From positions 372,001 through 436,000 of the forward strand of contig JASISA010000025.1 in assembly GCA_031771865.1 (NCBI GenBank): a stretch of DNA of 64,000 bases, written 5' to 3'. Positions 32,231 to 42,731 of the stretch are shown here, piece by piece. Both the position numbers and the translations under genes were made by a program. Within the stretch, counting starts at the first letter, position 1, and the number at the start of each line of letters is the position of its first letter. This DNA comes from Nothophaeocryptopus gaeumannii. Its lineage: Eukaryota; Ascomycota; Dothideomycetes; Mycosphaerellales; Mycosphaerellaceae. A model generated the notes under the pieces. The model worked only from the letters and a program-made list of their open reading frames with translations, was not told the DNA's origin and did not search any database.

Positions 32231-33109
32231 TCAAGCCGGCTTCCGTCCAACATACCAAAACATTTTCCAATCCAAATACGCCTCTCCCAATCCCAGCTCC
32301 TCTTTCAACCTCTCCTCCAAACTCGCCACATTCTCTTCGTCCCACCCAAACCCCTTCCTCAGCACTTTCGGTACACTCTCCGAAACCGTCCTCGTCACAA
32401 ACATCCTCGTATCCTCATCGGGACTATTCCCAAAGACCTCCCTACTCACATCGATCAATCCGGCCTCCTTCAACATCTCCCCAATCCTCTCCGTCATACC
32501 CGTATCCCTCGTAGCCAAGTACTCCCTCCACGCTGTCAACAGCTCGGCCATGGCGGCACATCTCGCACCCGGAATCCTCTGTACTAGAGCGATGGAGACG
32601 GGATTCCAGTCTAGCCACGTTACCCAACCTCCTTCTTTCACCATGGCCACTACATTCCTCACGCACTGAACCCATTCTTCGCCTATGAGATTGATATGCA
32701 TCAACCTCACACCCACTACATCAAAAACTCTTCTAAACTCCTCCACCGGACCAGCAGGATCAGCCGCGTTCGCCACATGAAACTCGACCCTGCCCTCTCC
32801 GTGTTCCCTATCCAGCCTGTCTTGGGGCGGGAATTGTAAACTCGAGATATCGAATCCATCACATTTGGCATTGGGGAATAGGGAAGCGAGATCCGTGAGC
32901 CAGATTCCAGAGCCGGTCGCTATATCCGCTATTCTCAGCGGAGTATCAGGGGTGAGCGAGAGAGAGGCAGAGATGGAAGGATGAATGAATACATTGCCAA
33001 AACATTTCTGGAGGTAGAGGTGTTGTTCGTTCAAGCGAAGAGTCTCTTTCGCGTTGCGAGGAAGGGCATAGGTATCTTCAGGAGCCTTAGCGGCATCTGG
33101 GTCGCCCAT
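32231..33109 (-). CDS. SAM-dependent methyltransferase (class I)
   Basis: Intronless frame, 292 residues. The Rossmann SAM-binding motif is IADIATGSGIWLTDLA (about 60-75), followed by CDGFDISSLQFPP (acidic residue for the ribose) and FDVVGVRLMHINLIGEEW, then WVTWLDWNP. The layout fits the small fungal class I methyltransferases often found beside secondary-metabolism genes (LaeA-like/UbiE-like fold). Substrate unknown. It is convergent with the CoA ligase with only 9 bp between stop codons, so the two transcripts almost certainly overlap in their 3' ends. That closeness suggests, but does not prove, co-inheritance. Confidence 0.87.
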   Translation of the reverse strand: MGDPDAAKAPEDTYALPRNAKETLRLNEQHLYLQKCFGNVFIHPSISASLSLTPDTPLRIADIATGSGIWLTDLASLFPNAKCDGFDISSLQFPPQDRLDREHGEGRVEFHVANAADPAGPVEEFRRVFDVVGVRLMHINLIGEEWVQCVRNVVAMVKEGGWVTWLDWNPVSIALVQRIPGARCAAMAELLTAWREYLATRDTGMTERIGEMLKEAGLIDVSREVFGNSPDEDTRMFVTRTVSESVPKVLRKGFGWDEENVASLEERLKEELGLGEAYLDWKMFWYVGRKPA

Positions 33110-33432
33110 TATGGAGGATGAGTCTACAGTTCTGTCGGAATGTGAGATGGCGAGTCACAAATGCTTGAATCTACGTCTTGAGAATTTCTGTTGATAATCA
33201 GCTGACCGCTGGCTTATTCAGGCTGATAGGTGGGACCGCTTCCATTCAGCTTCCAGATGACTAATGGCTAGCGAGGGCCAGAAACATCAGCTGCCGTACC
33301 ATCCTCTGTCCTAATCCACGCTCTCCGCTTGACAGACTGCTTAAGGAGGCCTTGGAGGTGCCATGTACTACAAGAATATCGTTCTCCCGTAAAGACTTGC
33401 CGGAGTCATCCTGACCAACTCGTCAATCCTTC
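33110..33432. other. Intergenic, 323 bp
   Basis: Upstream of the methyltransferase and downstream of the PAP-like/MJ1316 gene. No gene or repeat recognised. Confidence 0.45.
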
Positions 33433-35355
33433 TCAAATATGCCCTGTTGCGTCAATTCTCTTGTCCCGGTCCCAAATCACAACATCGTCATGTGATCTTC
33501 TGATCTGCTTCACTCGATGCTCTGGCACGAAGTCCTCCTCTTCGGTCGCAGTCTGCCATAGATGCAATGGCTTCCACATTAGTTCCTTCTCGAACCTGTC
33601 GACATATCCGACCTCGTAGAAGACCGCTGCGTGCTTCTGATCCCACTTCAGGCGCTGCATTGCAGAAGCCGCTGAGCGAAACTTCTTTCCTTTCTCACTC
33701 GGATTGACATCGGTCTGAACGTCTGCGGGGGTGGCACTCGGCCCCATGGCTGCTTGATGTCGCGAAGAGAGGCCACTCAGATCAATAGCGTCCTGTAATT
33801 CGCCGCCTAGTATCCAGTCGAACGGCATAAATTCAGACTGCTGCCGAATTGGGAGCAGTTTCATGGGACCCGGCATGTGCTCTCGTTCAGACAGTGCGGC
33901 TTTTATGAAGGCTGGAGACTCATTAGCAAGGGAACGACAAGCGAAATGGAGGGGCGTTTACTGCTCGAGCGATCTCGTACGAAATCGCACTTTTTAAGGA
34001 CCGGCCACAATTCGCGCAAGCACAGATCTTTGATGGATTCCTGAGGTGCGTTCTTGGGAGACAGGCCAATGGCCATTTGAAAACCCTCGTGAGCTTCCTG
34101 CGGATTGTAAAGGAGCAGCGGCCAGACGCGGAAATGTAGATTGCTCTTTTTGTTCTCGTGAGATCTGGTTTGGCGTAACGCATCCTGATAGTCATTCAAG
34201 AGATCGTAGAAGCCGCGTGCTTTCAGCTCGAGCAACATTTTTGGAGCCCAGCAGCGGACCTGTAGCCTGACGAAGACTTCGTGCTCAAGTTTGAAGCGGT
34301 GGTAGCCTTCGACGATCGAGTCTGGGATTCTGCAATTCGGGAGAACCTTCGTCAGTCACGCATTCCAACTCAGCATAGAGAAGCGGATGAATCTTTACCT
34401 TTGCGGGTCTGCCATATCTCGCATAATTGCTTCTTTGATAACCCTTGACGCCTCGCTGCTTATATGTGCTCCAACGTCTCGTCCGGATGGCGTTGTGACG
34501 GAGATGACGCTGCTGCTTGTCGAACCTATCCTAAGGAACAGTCGATAGCAGAACTTCTCCAGCAAAATCGCCATGAGCGGTCTGACGCTGAGCTCGCTGT
34601 CTGGCATATCGATAGCTACATGGCAAAGATTGGAGGTCAGCATGTCTCAGACATTCATGGTATCCAGCCATTGGTGTCTTACCAGAAAACGATCGGTTGA
34701 GCATGTGAATCAGGCATTCAGCAGAAAAGAAGCCTAGTGATGGAGCTAGAATTCCATTGAAGAACGCCCATCTGATTAGCAATGCGCAGCAGATTCGGAA
34801 GACGAGCGCCTCGTCTTGTGGTAGCGCTCCGAGTCGAAATCGGATGCTGCGAACATCACGGATCTTTTTGAGAGCATTGTGATTCGACGCAAACTCGAGA
34901 GCAATCGTGTCCAATTCCTCCGGCGAGTTGCAGCTGTGCGGCACTCGACAGTAAAGCAGACTGATTTTCAACCAGCTAGGAGCCTTTCCTCGCAACCATT
35001 TCAGCTTGCTCACTTCAATTTCGGCGCATTCGGTGGTTGGGGTCTCGTCGAACTCGAAGTCGAGCTTCTCTTGAACATACTCCCAGAACGTCTTGGCGGA
35101 CATACTGGCGGCAACAGCGAGCTCAACCGGCTCGATGAGCCCATGTGCGACAAAGCCCGCTCCATATGGCGCTAGTTGAAAGAGGTGCTTGAAGGGCCCT
35201 TCGGATGCTTGGTTGTTGTTCGCTTGCTTGAAAGCGAGGAGAGAGCAGTCCAGCCATTTCGCGAGTTCTCCTGTGAGGTCGTCGATGACCGCCATCCCTC
35301 TGTCGTTGTCGCCGATGGGGTCTCCCGAATAGTGTGTTGACGTGGCCGACGCCAT
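33433..35355 (-). CDS. Poly(A)-polymerase-like pseudoenzyme fused to a C-terminal MJ1316 (DUF504) domain
   Basis: Four exons (34683-35355, 34399-34615, 33962-34329, 33433-33911) with GT-AG introns of 67, 69 and 50 bp; 578 residues, all in frame. The body follows eukaryotic poly(A) polymerase block by block. It has a nucleotidyltransferase-like region (FKHLFQLAPYGAGF, about 55-100), a second strand (WLKISLLYCRV), and the central helical region (IRDVRSIRFRLGALPQ, then RWAFFNGILAPSLGFFSAE where PAP has the YSNxxGFLGG segment). An RNA-binding-like part follows (VISVTTPSGR; GFQMAIGLSP where PAP has the FxIGL strand). The places of the three catalytic aspartates (SDID and IDL) read IEPVEL and ISL, so catalysis is unlikely. 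The last 75 residues (SAMQRLKWDQ, YEVGYVDRFEK, EDFVPEHRVKQI, DDVVIWDRDKRID) match the MJ1316/DUF504 family, proposed to recognise cyclic RNA ends. Role unknown; a part in RNA end sensing or repair is inference. Confidence 0.75.
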
Positions 35356-36435
35356 ATCGAGCTATGCATCCGTGAAGTCTGTTGTTTCAGTGATATGAAC
35401 GGGCGCTGGCGTTGCAGAGTTGTTATTTTGAAGAATGATATATTGTGCGAGAAAACAAACGCGCAGTTGAGTCACATGCATAGCCTCACCTGCGGTGTAC
35501 CTACTTGGAAACGGCAGCTATGACCGAGGTCAATGCTCTCACAGGCGCTAGGCAGTGGTCGAGAGCACGAAGGCGCGGCTGTGCTTTCGGCGTGTGTAGT
35601 CGTGCGCGCGAAGATACCGCCGAGTCGTTGGTAGTGTTTGCGCAGAGGAAGAGGAAGAGGGGACGCGTTCGTCGTGGCAGGAGTGCAGGAAACAAGACCG
35701 TGCTCTCTCGCTACGGCGCGTCCCCGAAAGCTTCTTTCTACTAGGCTTTAGGCTTTCCTCTTTCCTCTTCCCCTCGATCATCACGTTCATCCTCTTCTTG
35801 CTTCCACCCTGATCATGAGAGCGACACTGTCTCTCACCAGGGTTGCTAGGTGCTGAGCTGTGGCGAGAGATGGGTAAACACGAAGGTGTATCACCTACTA
35901 CCCGCTACCGCGAATACTTCGACATTAATGAAGCACGCACGGCGTACCACTTTACGCCGTACGAGTCTTTGCGTACACGTGCTGTCGCTGACTGGGAATG
36001 ATACGGACCTTCCTCCAGTCACCCACGCATCTCTGCGTGTCTCGCTGCTATGTAAATCGTGGTCTGATGTGCCATTTTACAAGGACTGGCATAATTGTAG
36101 GGATTAGGCTCGTCCGGATGCACTAAAAGGTCACAGTCACGTCTCCCTCCTACGCCAGTCAGGGCTGGCTCTCGTAGCACCTTGCCTTCCATCTATCTGA
36201 TCGTGTCCAATGGAATGAGGATGTCATTGTGTATCATCCTACACATGGGCGAAAGTGGCGAAACTTGTACGTCGCTGAACCTTGAAACATTTCATTTGCC
36301 ACGGACTGCACAAACAAGGCACCCGTGATCTCCGCCTACACATACATCTTGACTAATATCTTGGCCGTTCGCTGCAGCTTTGGACCGCGCAATTTTCGAA
36401 GAGCAAGGCATTCCACGCTACCAAAGCCAGCAAAG
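35356..36435. other. Intergenic, 1.08 kb
   Basis: Divergent upstream region between the PAP-like gene (minus) and the ferritin-like gene (plus). Two short Arg-rich frames on opposite strands (35505-35744, 35548-35790) are mutual shadows with no recognised domain. Nothing else supported. Confidence 0.45.
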
Positions 36436-37567
36436 ATGTTGCATCTCAAGTTCGTCGAGCTCAGCTACTTGCTCGTCATATTCCTATCTCGCGCAACGGC
36501 CGGTGCGGATGCATACGAAGGGCAGCGGCCGATTATTGGGCAATACGAGCCCTACAACAATCAAAGAGGACCAGACCCTCCATTTCCCGGTAAATCGAAA
36601 GGAGCGATCTTGCCGAAGAAAAAGGGCCCACCAGCTCCTGATGATGAGCTGCTCCAAAACCTTCTCGCTGCGGAGTGGGCCGTCTCTGCATTCTACAATG
36701 ATGCTGTGCGCATGTTCAACGAGAGTTCCTTCACGGCGTTGGGCTTTCCCAATACCACATATGATCGCATTCAAGAGATCCGCGACAACGAGGTCGGCCA
36801 TGTGGAACTGATGACCCAGGTACGATCGCTTGTATTGGTACAGCGCCTCGTTCACTCACTGACGTTTAACACTACAGGCGATCAGCGACACCAGTATCAA
36901 GCCTGGGCCGTGCAAGTACGACTTCAACTTCAGCCAACCCTTTGAGTTCCTCGTCCGACAAGTCTTGATGGAAGCCTCTGGGCCAGCCTTCCTTCCCGGT
37001 CTTGTTGCGAAGGCCCAAGACCCGCAGATCCAAGGATTGCTCACATCTCTTAGCCAAGTAGAGATCAGACATGGCACCTGGGCCACGATTGACAACTTTC
37101 ATGCGAATCCATTTTCGGGACCTGCGGACACGTTCTATCCGTACCCTCTGCAAATCCTCAGCCAGGTCAGCCAGAACATCATTCCCGGTTCCTGTCCCAA
37201 AGAAAATCCTCCCTTCCCCAATCCGCCACAAAGGCCAGCCGTCATGTACTACAATACGAAAACGAGTCAGGGGAAGCCGGGGCAGAAGATCGAGTTTACC
37301 TTCCCAAATCCGCAGGTCCAGCCAAAGTTCGAGAGTGGGCGGCAATACCACGCTGTGTTCTCTCACGCCTTCAGCAACATCACTGTGCCTTTCGACGTGA
37401 AGTCCAGGACAGCCACGATTCCAGATCGTTTCGATAAGGGAAAGGGCGTCATTGTTGCAGTTATATCGGAACAAATTGGGGCGCCTACGGAGGCTAGTAT
37501 CATTGCTGGGCCGTTGCTCATGTTGCAGCAGCCAGACTTGTCGGCTATCATGGCTATGGGATCTTGA
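36436..37567 (+). CDS. Secreted ferritin-like domain protein (Rds1 type)
   Basis: Exons 36436-36819 and 36878-37567 with a 58-bp GT-AG intron; 357 residues. A signal peptide is present (FVELSYLLVIFLSRATAGADA). Then a Pro-rich stretch, then a ferritin-like four-helix region: DDELLQNLLAAEWAVSAFYN, EIRDNEVGHVELMTQ (E-x-x-H), and after the intron FEFLVRQVLMEASGPAFL and SQVEIRHGTWATIDN (E-x-R-H), giving the paired carboxylate/His residues expected of a di-iron site. The C-terminal third is a beta-rich region ending in a hydrophobic SIIAGPLLMLQQPDLS. Fungal relatives are annotated as stress-response protein Rds1 or ferritin-like; biochemical function is not established. Confidence 0.83.
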
Positions 37568-37981
37568 AGACTTTCCATCGAGCTCGCGACTCTGCATCAA
37601 ACAGGCGGTTGTATCCATTGCATAAACGTTGCATTTGCAGAAGTAACTCAAGACCGCTTCCTGAGATCATGAGCATGTTCTTTGGACCCTGGAGGTTCCG
37701 CTCGGAATTATTTCCGCTTCCCAATCCAGTAACCAGTTCGCACATACAACAACATTGTCCCGTAAAGCATTCTACTCCCATACCATTGACGATTTTGTAA
37801 CGATCAAATGCGGTACTCATTCTGTTGTCGCCTTCACAATCATCCGACATCCCGTACGTTGATGTCAGCCATGGCATATATATATTCCGTCAGATCAACC
37901 CAGAGCACTGAAGACAACAAACCCTCAACAATCCATACTTACCAAAAACACCCAATAGACACCTTTTGAATCAAAGCAGTG
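37568..37981. promoter_or_regulatory. Upstream region of the first SDR gene, 414 bp
   Basis: Intergenic between two plus-strand genes. Contains tatatata near 37876, about 100 bp before the SDR start, a possible TATA-like element. No gene supported. Confidence 0.4.
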
Positions 37982-38734
37982 ATGGCTATCGACAAGCAAC
38001 TCATCCTCATAACCGGCGCATCCCGCGGAATCGGCTATTCCACCGTTCAAAATCTCCTCCTCAATCACCCTCAATACCACATCCTCTTCGCAGTCCGAGA
38101 CCTCGAAACCGGCTCTGTCGCCCTCAAAACCCTTACCTCACTTCCAAATATCCAAGGCTCCGCAGAAGCAATCCAACTCGACGTCACCTCCGACGAATCC
38201 GTGGACGCGGCCGCCGCGTACGTGCAGGAGAAATACGGCCATCTCGATATCCTGGTAAACAACGCCGGTATTTCAGGAATGGGCAAAGGTCGTGCCATCG
38301 CTCGACAGATTTTCGATGTCAACGTCATAGGTCTCATCTCCGTCACCGAAGCCTTCCTCCCTCTCCTCAAAGCCTCCTCCTCCGTCAACCCCCAAATGAT
38401 AGTGGTATCCTCCTCAATGGGCAGCATTACCCACGCAACAACGCCTGGCCATCCGCTCTGCTTCAATTTCGCAAATGAATACCGCGCGAGTAAAGCAGCG
38501 GCGAATATGTTGATGGTGCAGTATCGATATCAGGGGTTGAAGGTACATTCATTTGACCCGGGGGCGGTGGCGACCTACTTTGGAGGGATCGATGATGCGT
38601 TTTTGGAGAAGAAGAGGGCAAAGGGGGCCGTGGAGCCGGAAGAAGCGGCGGGACACTTAGTTGACGTGATTTTGGGGAAGAGGGATGGGGAGAAGGAGAA
38701 GAGTGTGCATGGGAAGGGGGTGAATCCTTGGTAA
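37982..38734 (+). CDS. Short-chain dehydrogenase/reductase (classical SDR)
   Basis: Intronless, 250 residues, first ATG at 37982. Cofactor motif TGASRGIG near the N-terminus, LDILVNNAGISG, catalytic Ser in VVSSSMGS and the YRASK (YxxxK) motif, then DPGAVATYF. This is a complete classical SDR oxidoreductase fold using NAD(P)H. An Arg in the RDLETGS region after strand 2 hints at NADP preference. The substrate is not predictable. Convergent with MCR1; the two stop codons are 137 bp apart. Confidence 0.88.
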   Translation: MAIDKQLILITGASRGIGYSTVQNLLLNHPQYHILFAVRDLETGSVALKTLTSLPNIQGSAEAIQLDVTSDESVDAAAAYVQEKYGHLDILVNNAGISGMGKGRAIARQIFDVNVIGLISVTEAFLPLLKASSSVNPQMIVVSSSMGSITHATTPGHPLCFNFANEYRASKAAANMLMVQYRYQGLKVHSFDPGAVATYFGGIDDAFLEKKRAKGAVEPEEAAGHLVDVILGKRDGEKEKSVHGKGVNPW

Positions 38735-38871
38735 AGAGGACAGAGAATAGTGAGAGCGGAGGCGGGAATGAAGGATGGCGTTTGGAATGCTTGTGGAAAC
38801 ATCTCTAATCTTTGCAGTCGCTCGAGCTTCTAGATATCTGTACAATACGCCTTTTCAGCAGGAGAACTTTC

Positions 38872-39950
38872 TTAGAACTTGAAGACTTGGTCCTTCTCGA
38901 ATCCAAGCTCCTTCAGAATACCGCTGAGATCACCCTGGTCGGCAGGACTCTTCTTTGCGCCAGAGATCGCCTTGTAGAGACCAGGAGGACCGCAGATGAA
39001 GACCTTGACGTTGTCTTCGCTCGGTGCAGGCAGAACAGTCTTCAGCAGGTCCTTTGTGATGTGGCCCTTCCCTTGCTTCCAGCCCTCAGGTGGGTTGTCC
39101 AGCACGTAGAACGCGCGGAATCGTTGCGGAAATTGCTGCTCGAGCTCCTCAAATTCCTTCTTGAGCAGAATGTCCTTCTCCGATACGTTGCCGAAAACGA
39201 GTGTGACCTTGGTCTTGTCTGCTGGGTTCTTGAAGATTGCGCGGCACAGCTGGTGCATGGGCGTGATCCCGGTCCCACCTGCGATGAGGGCAATCTCGTT
39301 ATGCTTGTTTGCATTCCATGGGTACTTTGGGATTGGACCTTTCATCTCGAGTTTGTCTCCGGGCTTCATGTCGTGAAGGTGTGTGGACATTGGACCATTG
39401 GGGTATTTCTTGACGATCAGATCCATATGCCCCTTGTCGTCTTCATCGCTGACTGGCGTGTACGGTCTGATGGTTGGCTTCTCATCCTCAGGACCCTTGA
39501 ACTTGGTGATGAGGGCGCTGGCCACGTTGAGTCCGCTGACAGCGTCTGGATTGTCGAAGCTGAAGATGAATTTCTTTGTATTGTCATTGATGTCCTCGAC
39601 CTTGTCCAACTTCAGGTTGACGAAGCCTTGGTCGCCTCCAATGAAGACTTTGTCGGGAGGGCCACCTGGAAGGCCAGCCTTGTTCTCGAATGCAGGCTTC
39701 GTGAGCTCTTTCGCCTCCTCGACCGGATCCTTCTTGCCTCCACCGAAGGCATAGTATCCCCCTCCTAAAAGTCCCAGGCCGGCGGCGCCGTAGAGAAGAG
39801 TGCTGTTTCCGCCGCCACTCTTGGGAGCTTCGGATGCGTATCGTCGGACGTGCTGTGAGGAGGAAGTAAGCGCTTGTTGACAAGTTCTAGAAGCAATTTG
39901 TATACCTGAGACAGCTGAGCTGCTGGTCGGAAAAGGCGCGTGGAAAACAT
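38872..39950 (-). CDS. MCR1: NADH-cytochrome b5 reductase 2, mitochondrial (Mcr1)
   Basis: Exons 39906-39950 and 38872-39852 with a 53-bp GT-AG intron; 341 residues. The short first exon (MFSTRLFRPAAQLSQ) supplies a mitochondrial presequence and joins HVRRYASEAPKSGG, as in other fungal Mcr1 proteins. This was preferred over reading straight through the intron. A membrane segment follows (LLYGAAGLGLLGGGYYAF). Flavoprotein motifs: IRPYTPVSD (FAD), GDKLEMKGPI, ALIAGGTGITPMHQL (NADH), FICGPPG, and the terminal VFKF. The enzyme passes electrons from NADH to cytochrome b5 or ergosterol-synthesis acceptors at the outer membrane and intermembrane space. Confidence 0.95.
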
Positions 39951-40624
39951 GACTGCAGCCTTTTGGGATGATGTTCGAGACAAAAACACACTCTCTCTTC
40001 CAATGTCGAGCTTCAATGTTTGAGATGCGGCTCAACGGCTGAGACTACGGCTACGTCATTTGTCCGTGCCAAGACTCCGTGCTCCGACGACTTCCTCTCT
40101 TCCTCAAACGACATTGCAAAGCGCGTTACAACTAACGCCGAACAGCGAGTATGTTGAATAAACATCCTGGCAGTATTCAAGTACACCCTAGAATACGATA
40201 CCCTGAGACCAAGACGCGTACATGGAGCGGCAGACGAGGCTTCATCGATTTCTCTCCAGCACTGGACCCATCCAGCATGGAAAGCTGCCAGACAGCAGAT
40301 CGGTAACCGCATAAGCAAGATATCCAAGGCGTGACCATCAACTTTAAATTGACGCCGCGATCTGTGAGCCCACTCGAGCAGAACATGCAGTGATACGCTC
40401 AGAGTCGAATTGCATGGTGAGTGGCATGGAGCCGAAGTTGTTCGCTCACCATTCGACACAAAGCCAGAGGTCAAGAGTGTGAGGTTCTCTCTCCGTTGCC
40501 GTTTCCGGCCATGATGCGCGACAGCATGCGGCCAGATGGCTCTTTCATATCATCTTCCTCTCGAACTTTGCAATCTGTGCTGATCAACGCGCACCTTACG
40601 TACAATGTCCACAGTACGATCACC
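39951..40624. other. Intergenic, 674 bp
   Basis: Upstream of MCR1. A 153-codon minus-strand frame (40013-40474) has no domain, odd composition and overlaps the promoter; not called. Nothing else recognised. Confidence 0.4.
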
Positions 40625-41407
40625 ATGACGGTACTCACAGTCGAGACCTCCAATCTCATGCTTACCGATGCCGAGATACCCAAGATTACGGAATTCGAAG
40701 ACTGCTTCAAGAAAACAAAGATAGAGGCGGCCAGGCGTAGCTTCCACATTCTCGACCTCCCAGCCGAAACTCGAGGACGTATCTTCTCACTCGCTTTGAC
40801 GGACGACAAATCGCAAGGCTATAATCTATTGCGAATGGCAATGCCCAGCCTGACCCGAGTCTCCAGGGAAGTTCGAAAAGAGGTACTGTCAATGTTCTTC
40901 GCCGAGCGTAGCTTCTGCCTATGTGTCGGGTCCAACCTCACCATCGCCGCTCGGTCCAGAGAGGCTGGCGCGCCGGCGGAAATCGAACATTACGAAACGG
41001 GGTCTCGTGCGAGGGCTGGCGCGCTGGGCATGAAGAACGAGGTCTCCAAAGATCATTGCTGCTGCGGGGAAGAATGCTTTGTTCCGAGACGTCACTCTCA
41101 GAATGTACAATTCATATAGATCTTCATTGGACGCTGAAGCCGAGCATTCCTTACGCAACTTGGACGTCGTTATTTTTGTCAATTTGCGCGTCCATAAGGG
41201 CAGACTGGAAATGGCACTGGAAGATGGAAAACTCATCCCACCGAGCTTCGCAAGCAGGGAGACTACTCGATCACCTATTTATAGATGGATGTGGACAATA
41301 CACTGGCTGGGATGCGTAAGGTCGCGAACCGTATCGCAGCAGCGAAGGATTTCAAGTGTTTTACGCTCAGTAACTTGAAGCAGATTGCTAAGGCTTTCCG
41401 ACACTGA
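40625..41407 (+). pseudogene. Broken F-box-like (LPxETRxxIF-type) gene
   Basis: Begins with ATG at 40625 and reads FHILDLPAETRGRIFSLAL, then LTRVSREVRKEVLSMFFAERSF, the usual two opening blocks. Near 41048 (an AAA in tccaaag) the frame that carries the family resemblance changes: IIAAAGKNALFRDVTLRMYN, then VIFVNLRVHKGRLEMALEDG follow in a second frame. Near 41270-41290 it changes again to MRKVANRIAAAKDF and FTLSNLKQIAKAFRH, ending at 41407. The two shifts are best explained by small indels. A pair of unusual short introns is possible but no good donor sites were seen. It is related in type to the genes at 20.7, 52.4 and 62.2 kb. Confidence 0.6.
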
Positions 41408-41966
41408 TTGAATAGACCACAAACTTTCGGGGTGCATGGTTGTAAGATGTGTCTTTCACAATGTCAGGAATTTACATATACACATGTACGCACTGGCTCG
41501 CCATCTCTCATGCAATTATGCTGATTCGATCAAGTGATTGTTCTGGGCACACCATTCCCTTATGCATCTTTTGTGGCCCTAAGGCACAGGACAAAACTTC
41601 CCAAACGGGGATGTTGTACGGACGCTTCACGATTACAAACTCATTGACTGCCAGTTGCAGTGAAGCTGCTTCATGGAAGGAGTAAACCTCGAGAAAGTTT
41701 GCAGGTCTACGGCCTTGTGCCTCTTCAAAATCCGTTGATGTGACGCCAAGAACCTCGTTGAGTTTTGCGGAGACTTCGTGCTGGCGGAAGTAAACGGCTT
41801 TACATCCGCTGCGACGAACGCAGGAAAGAGGGTCCAATGGCTATAAGAACAGCGTCGAGCGCTCTTTACGATGCGACACAACAATCATCGTCCACATGAG
41901 AGCCTCATTGCATTGAGAATCAATCGAGCGAAGCAAATCATCTTATCACATCACAAGTCCAACACC
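41408..41966. other. Intergenic, 559 bp
   Basis: Promoter side of the second SDR. A 109-codon minus-strand frame (41508-41837) has no recognised similarity and was not called. Confidence 0.4.
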
Positions 41967-42731
41967 ATGTCTGCCTCCATGAAGACCATTCTCGTCATTG
42001 GCGGCACCTCTGGCATTGGCCACAGCTTCGTCAAGCGTTGGCACAAGCAAGGCAAGAAAGTCATCATCACCGGCCGTCGTGAGAACCGTCTCCAGCAAAT
42101 CAAGACGGAGCTTCCTGGAGTTGAGTCCTATGCTTGGGACAATGCAGATCTCAAAGCACTTCCAGCCCACCTCGATACCCTTTTCAAGACGTATCCCGCG
42201 ATTGATACGGTGTGGGTCAACAGCGGTCTTCAACACACCACCTCGATCAAGGACCCATCTACATCGAGCGATCAGGGTATCATCGATGAGATTACCCTGA
42301 ACTACACCAGCCCCTTGATCATCGCCCGCCATGTGATCCCAAAGTTTCTGGAAAAGAAATCCCCAACAACCTTCATGATCACATCTTCCGGACTAGGATT
42401 TGTCCCCGCTGCTCCGTACGCCGTCTACAACGGGACCAAAGCCGCAGTCCACTACTACCTCGTCTCCATCCGTCAAGCTCTTCAAGACAGCAACGTCAAT
42501 GTGATTGAGATTGTTCCACCAGCTACGAAGACGGAGCTTGGGGGTGGCAAGTTGCTGGATATGCCTATCGCGATGGAATTGGAGGACTTTACAACTGAGT
42601 GCTTCGAGAAGTTGGATAGTAATGACGCTAAGGATTTGAAAGAAGTAGCTGCTGGGAGTGCGGTTCCGAGGGTTGATGCTTGGAGAGGGTCAATTGGGAA
42701 GATCTTGGTTGAGAGGAAGATGGGAGGCTGA
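41967..42731 (+). CDS. Short-chain dehydrogenase/reductase, DltE-like
   Basis: Intronless, 254 residues. The start at 41967 (MSASMKTILVIGG) is preferred to an upstream in-frame ATG at 41871 because the Rossmann strand begins immediately after it. Seen: GGTSGIG cofactor loop, TGRRENRL, VWVNSGLQ in place of the common NNAG, FMITSSGLGF with the catalytic Ser, and YAVYNGTKAAVHYY (YxxxK). The VNSG and GLGF variants are typical of fungal DltE-type oxidoreductases. Substrate unknown. It is a different subfamily from the SDR at 38 kb. Confidence 0.87.
   Translation: MSASMKTILVIGGTSGIGHSFVKRWHKQGKKVIITGRRENRLQQIKTELPGVESYAWDNADLKALPAHLDTLFKTYPAIDTVWVNSGLQHTTSIKDPSTSSDQGIIDEITLNYTSPLIIARHVIPKFLEKKSPTTFMITSSGLGFVPAAPYAVYNGTKAAVHYYLVSIRQALQDSNVNVIEIVPPATKTELGGGKLLDMPIAMELEDFTTECFEKLDSNDAKDLKEVAAGSAVPRVDAWRGSIGKILVERKMGG

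Noticed and set aside
38872..40035. Reading MCR1 as one uninterrupted 387-codon frame
   Set aside because: The family's N-terminus (short presequence joined to HVRRYA) is recovered only with a 53-bp GT-AG intron; the read-through version has unrelated N-terminal residues.
40013..40474. 153-codon minus-strand frame upstream of MCR1
   Set aside because: Overlaps the promoter, mixed composition, no recognisable domain.
41508..41837. 109-codon minus-strand frame
   Set aside because: No similarity recognised and no supporting context.
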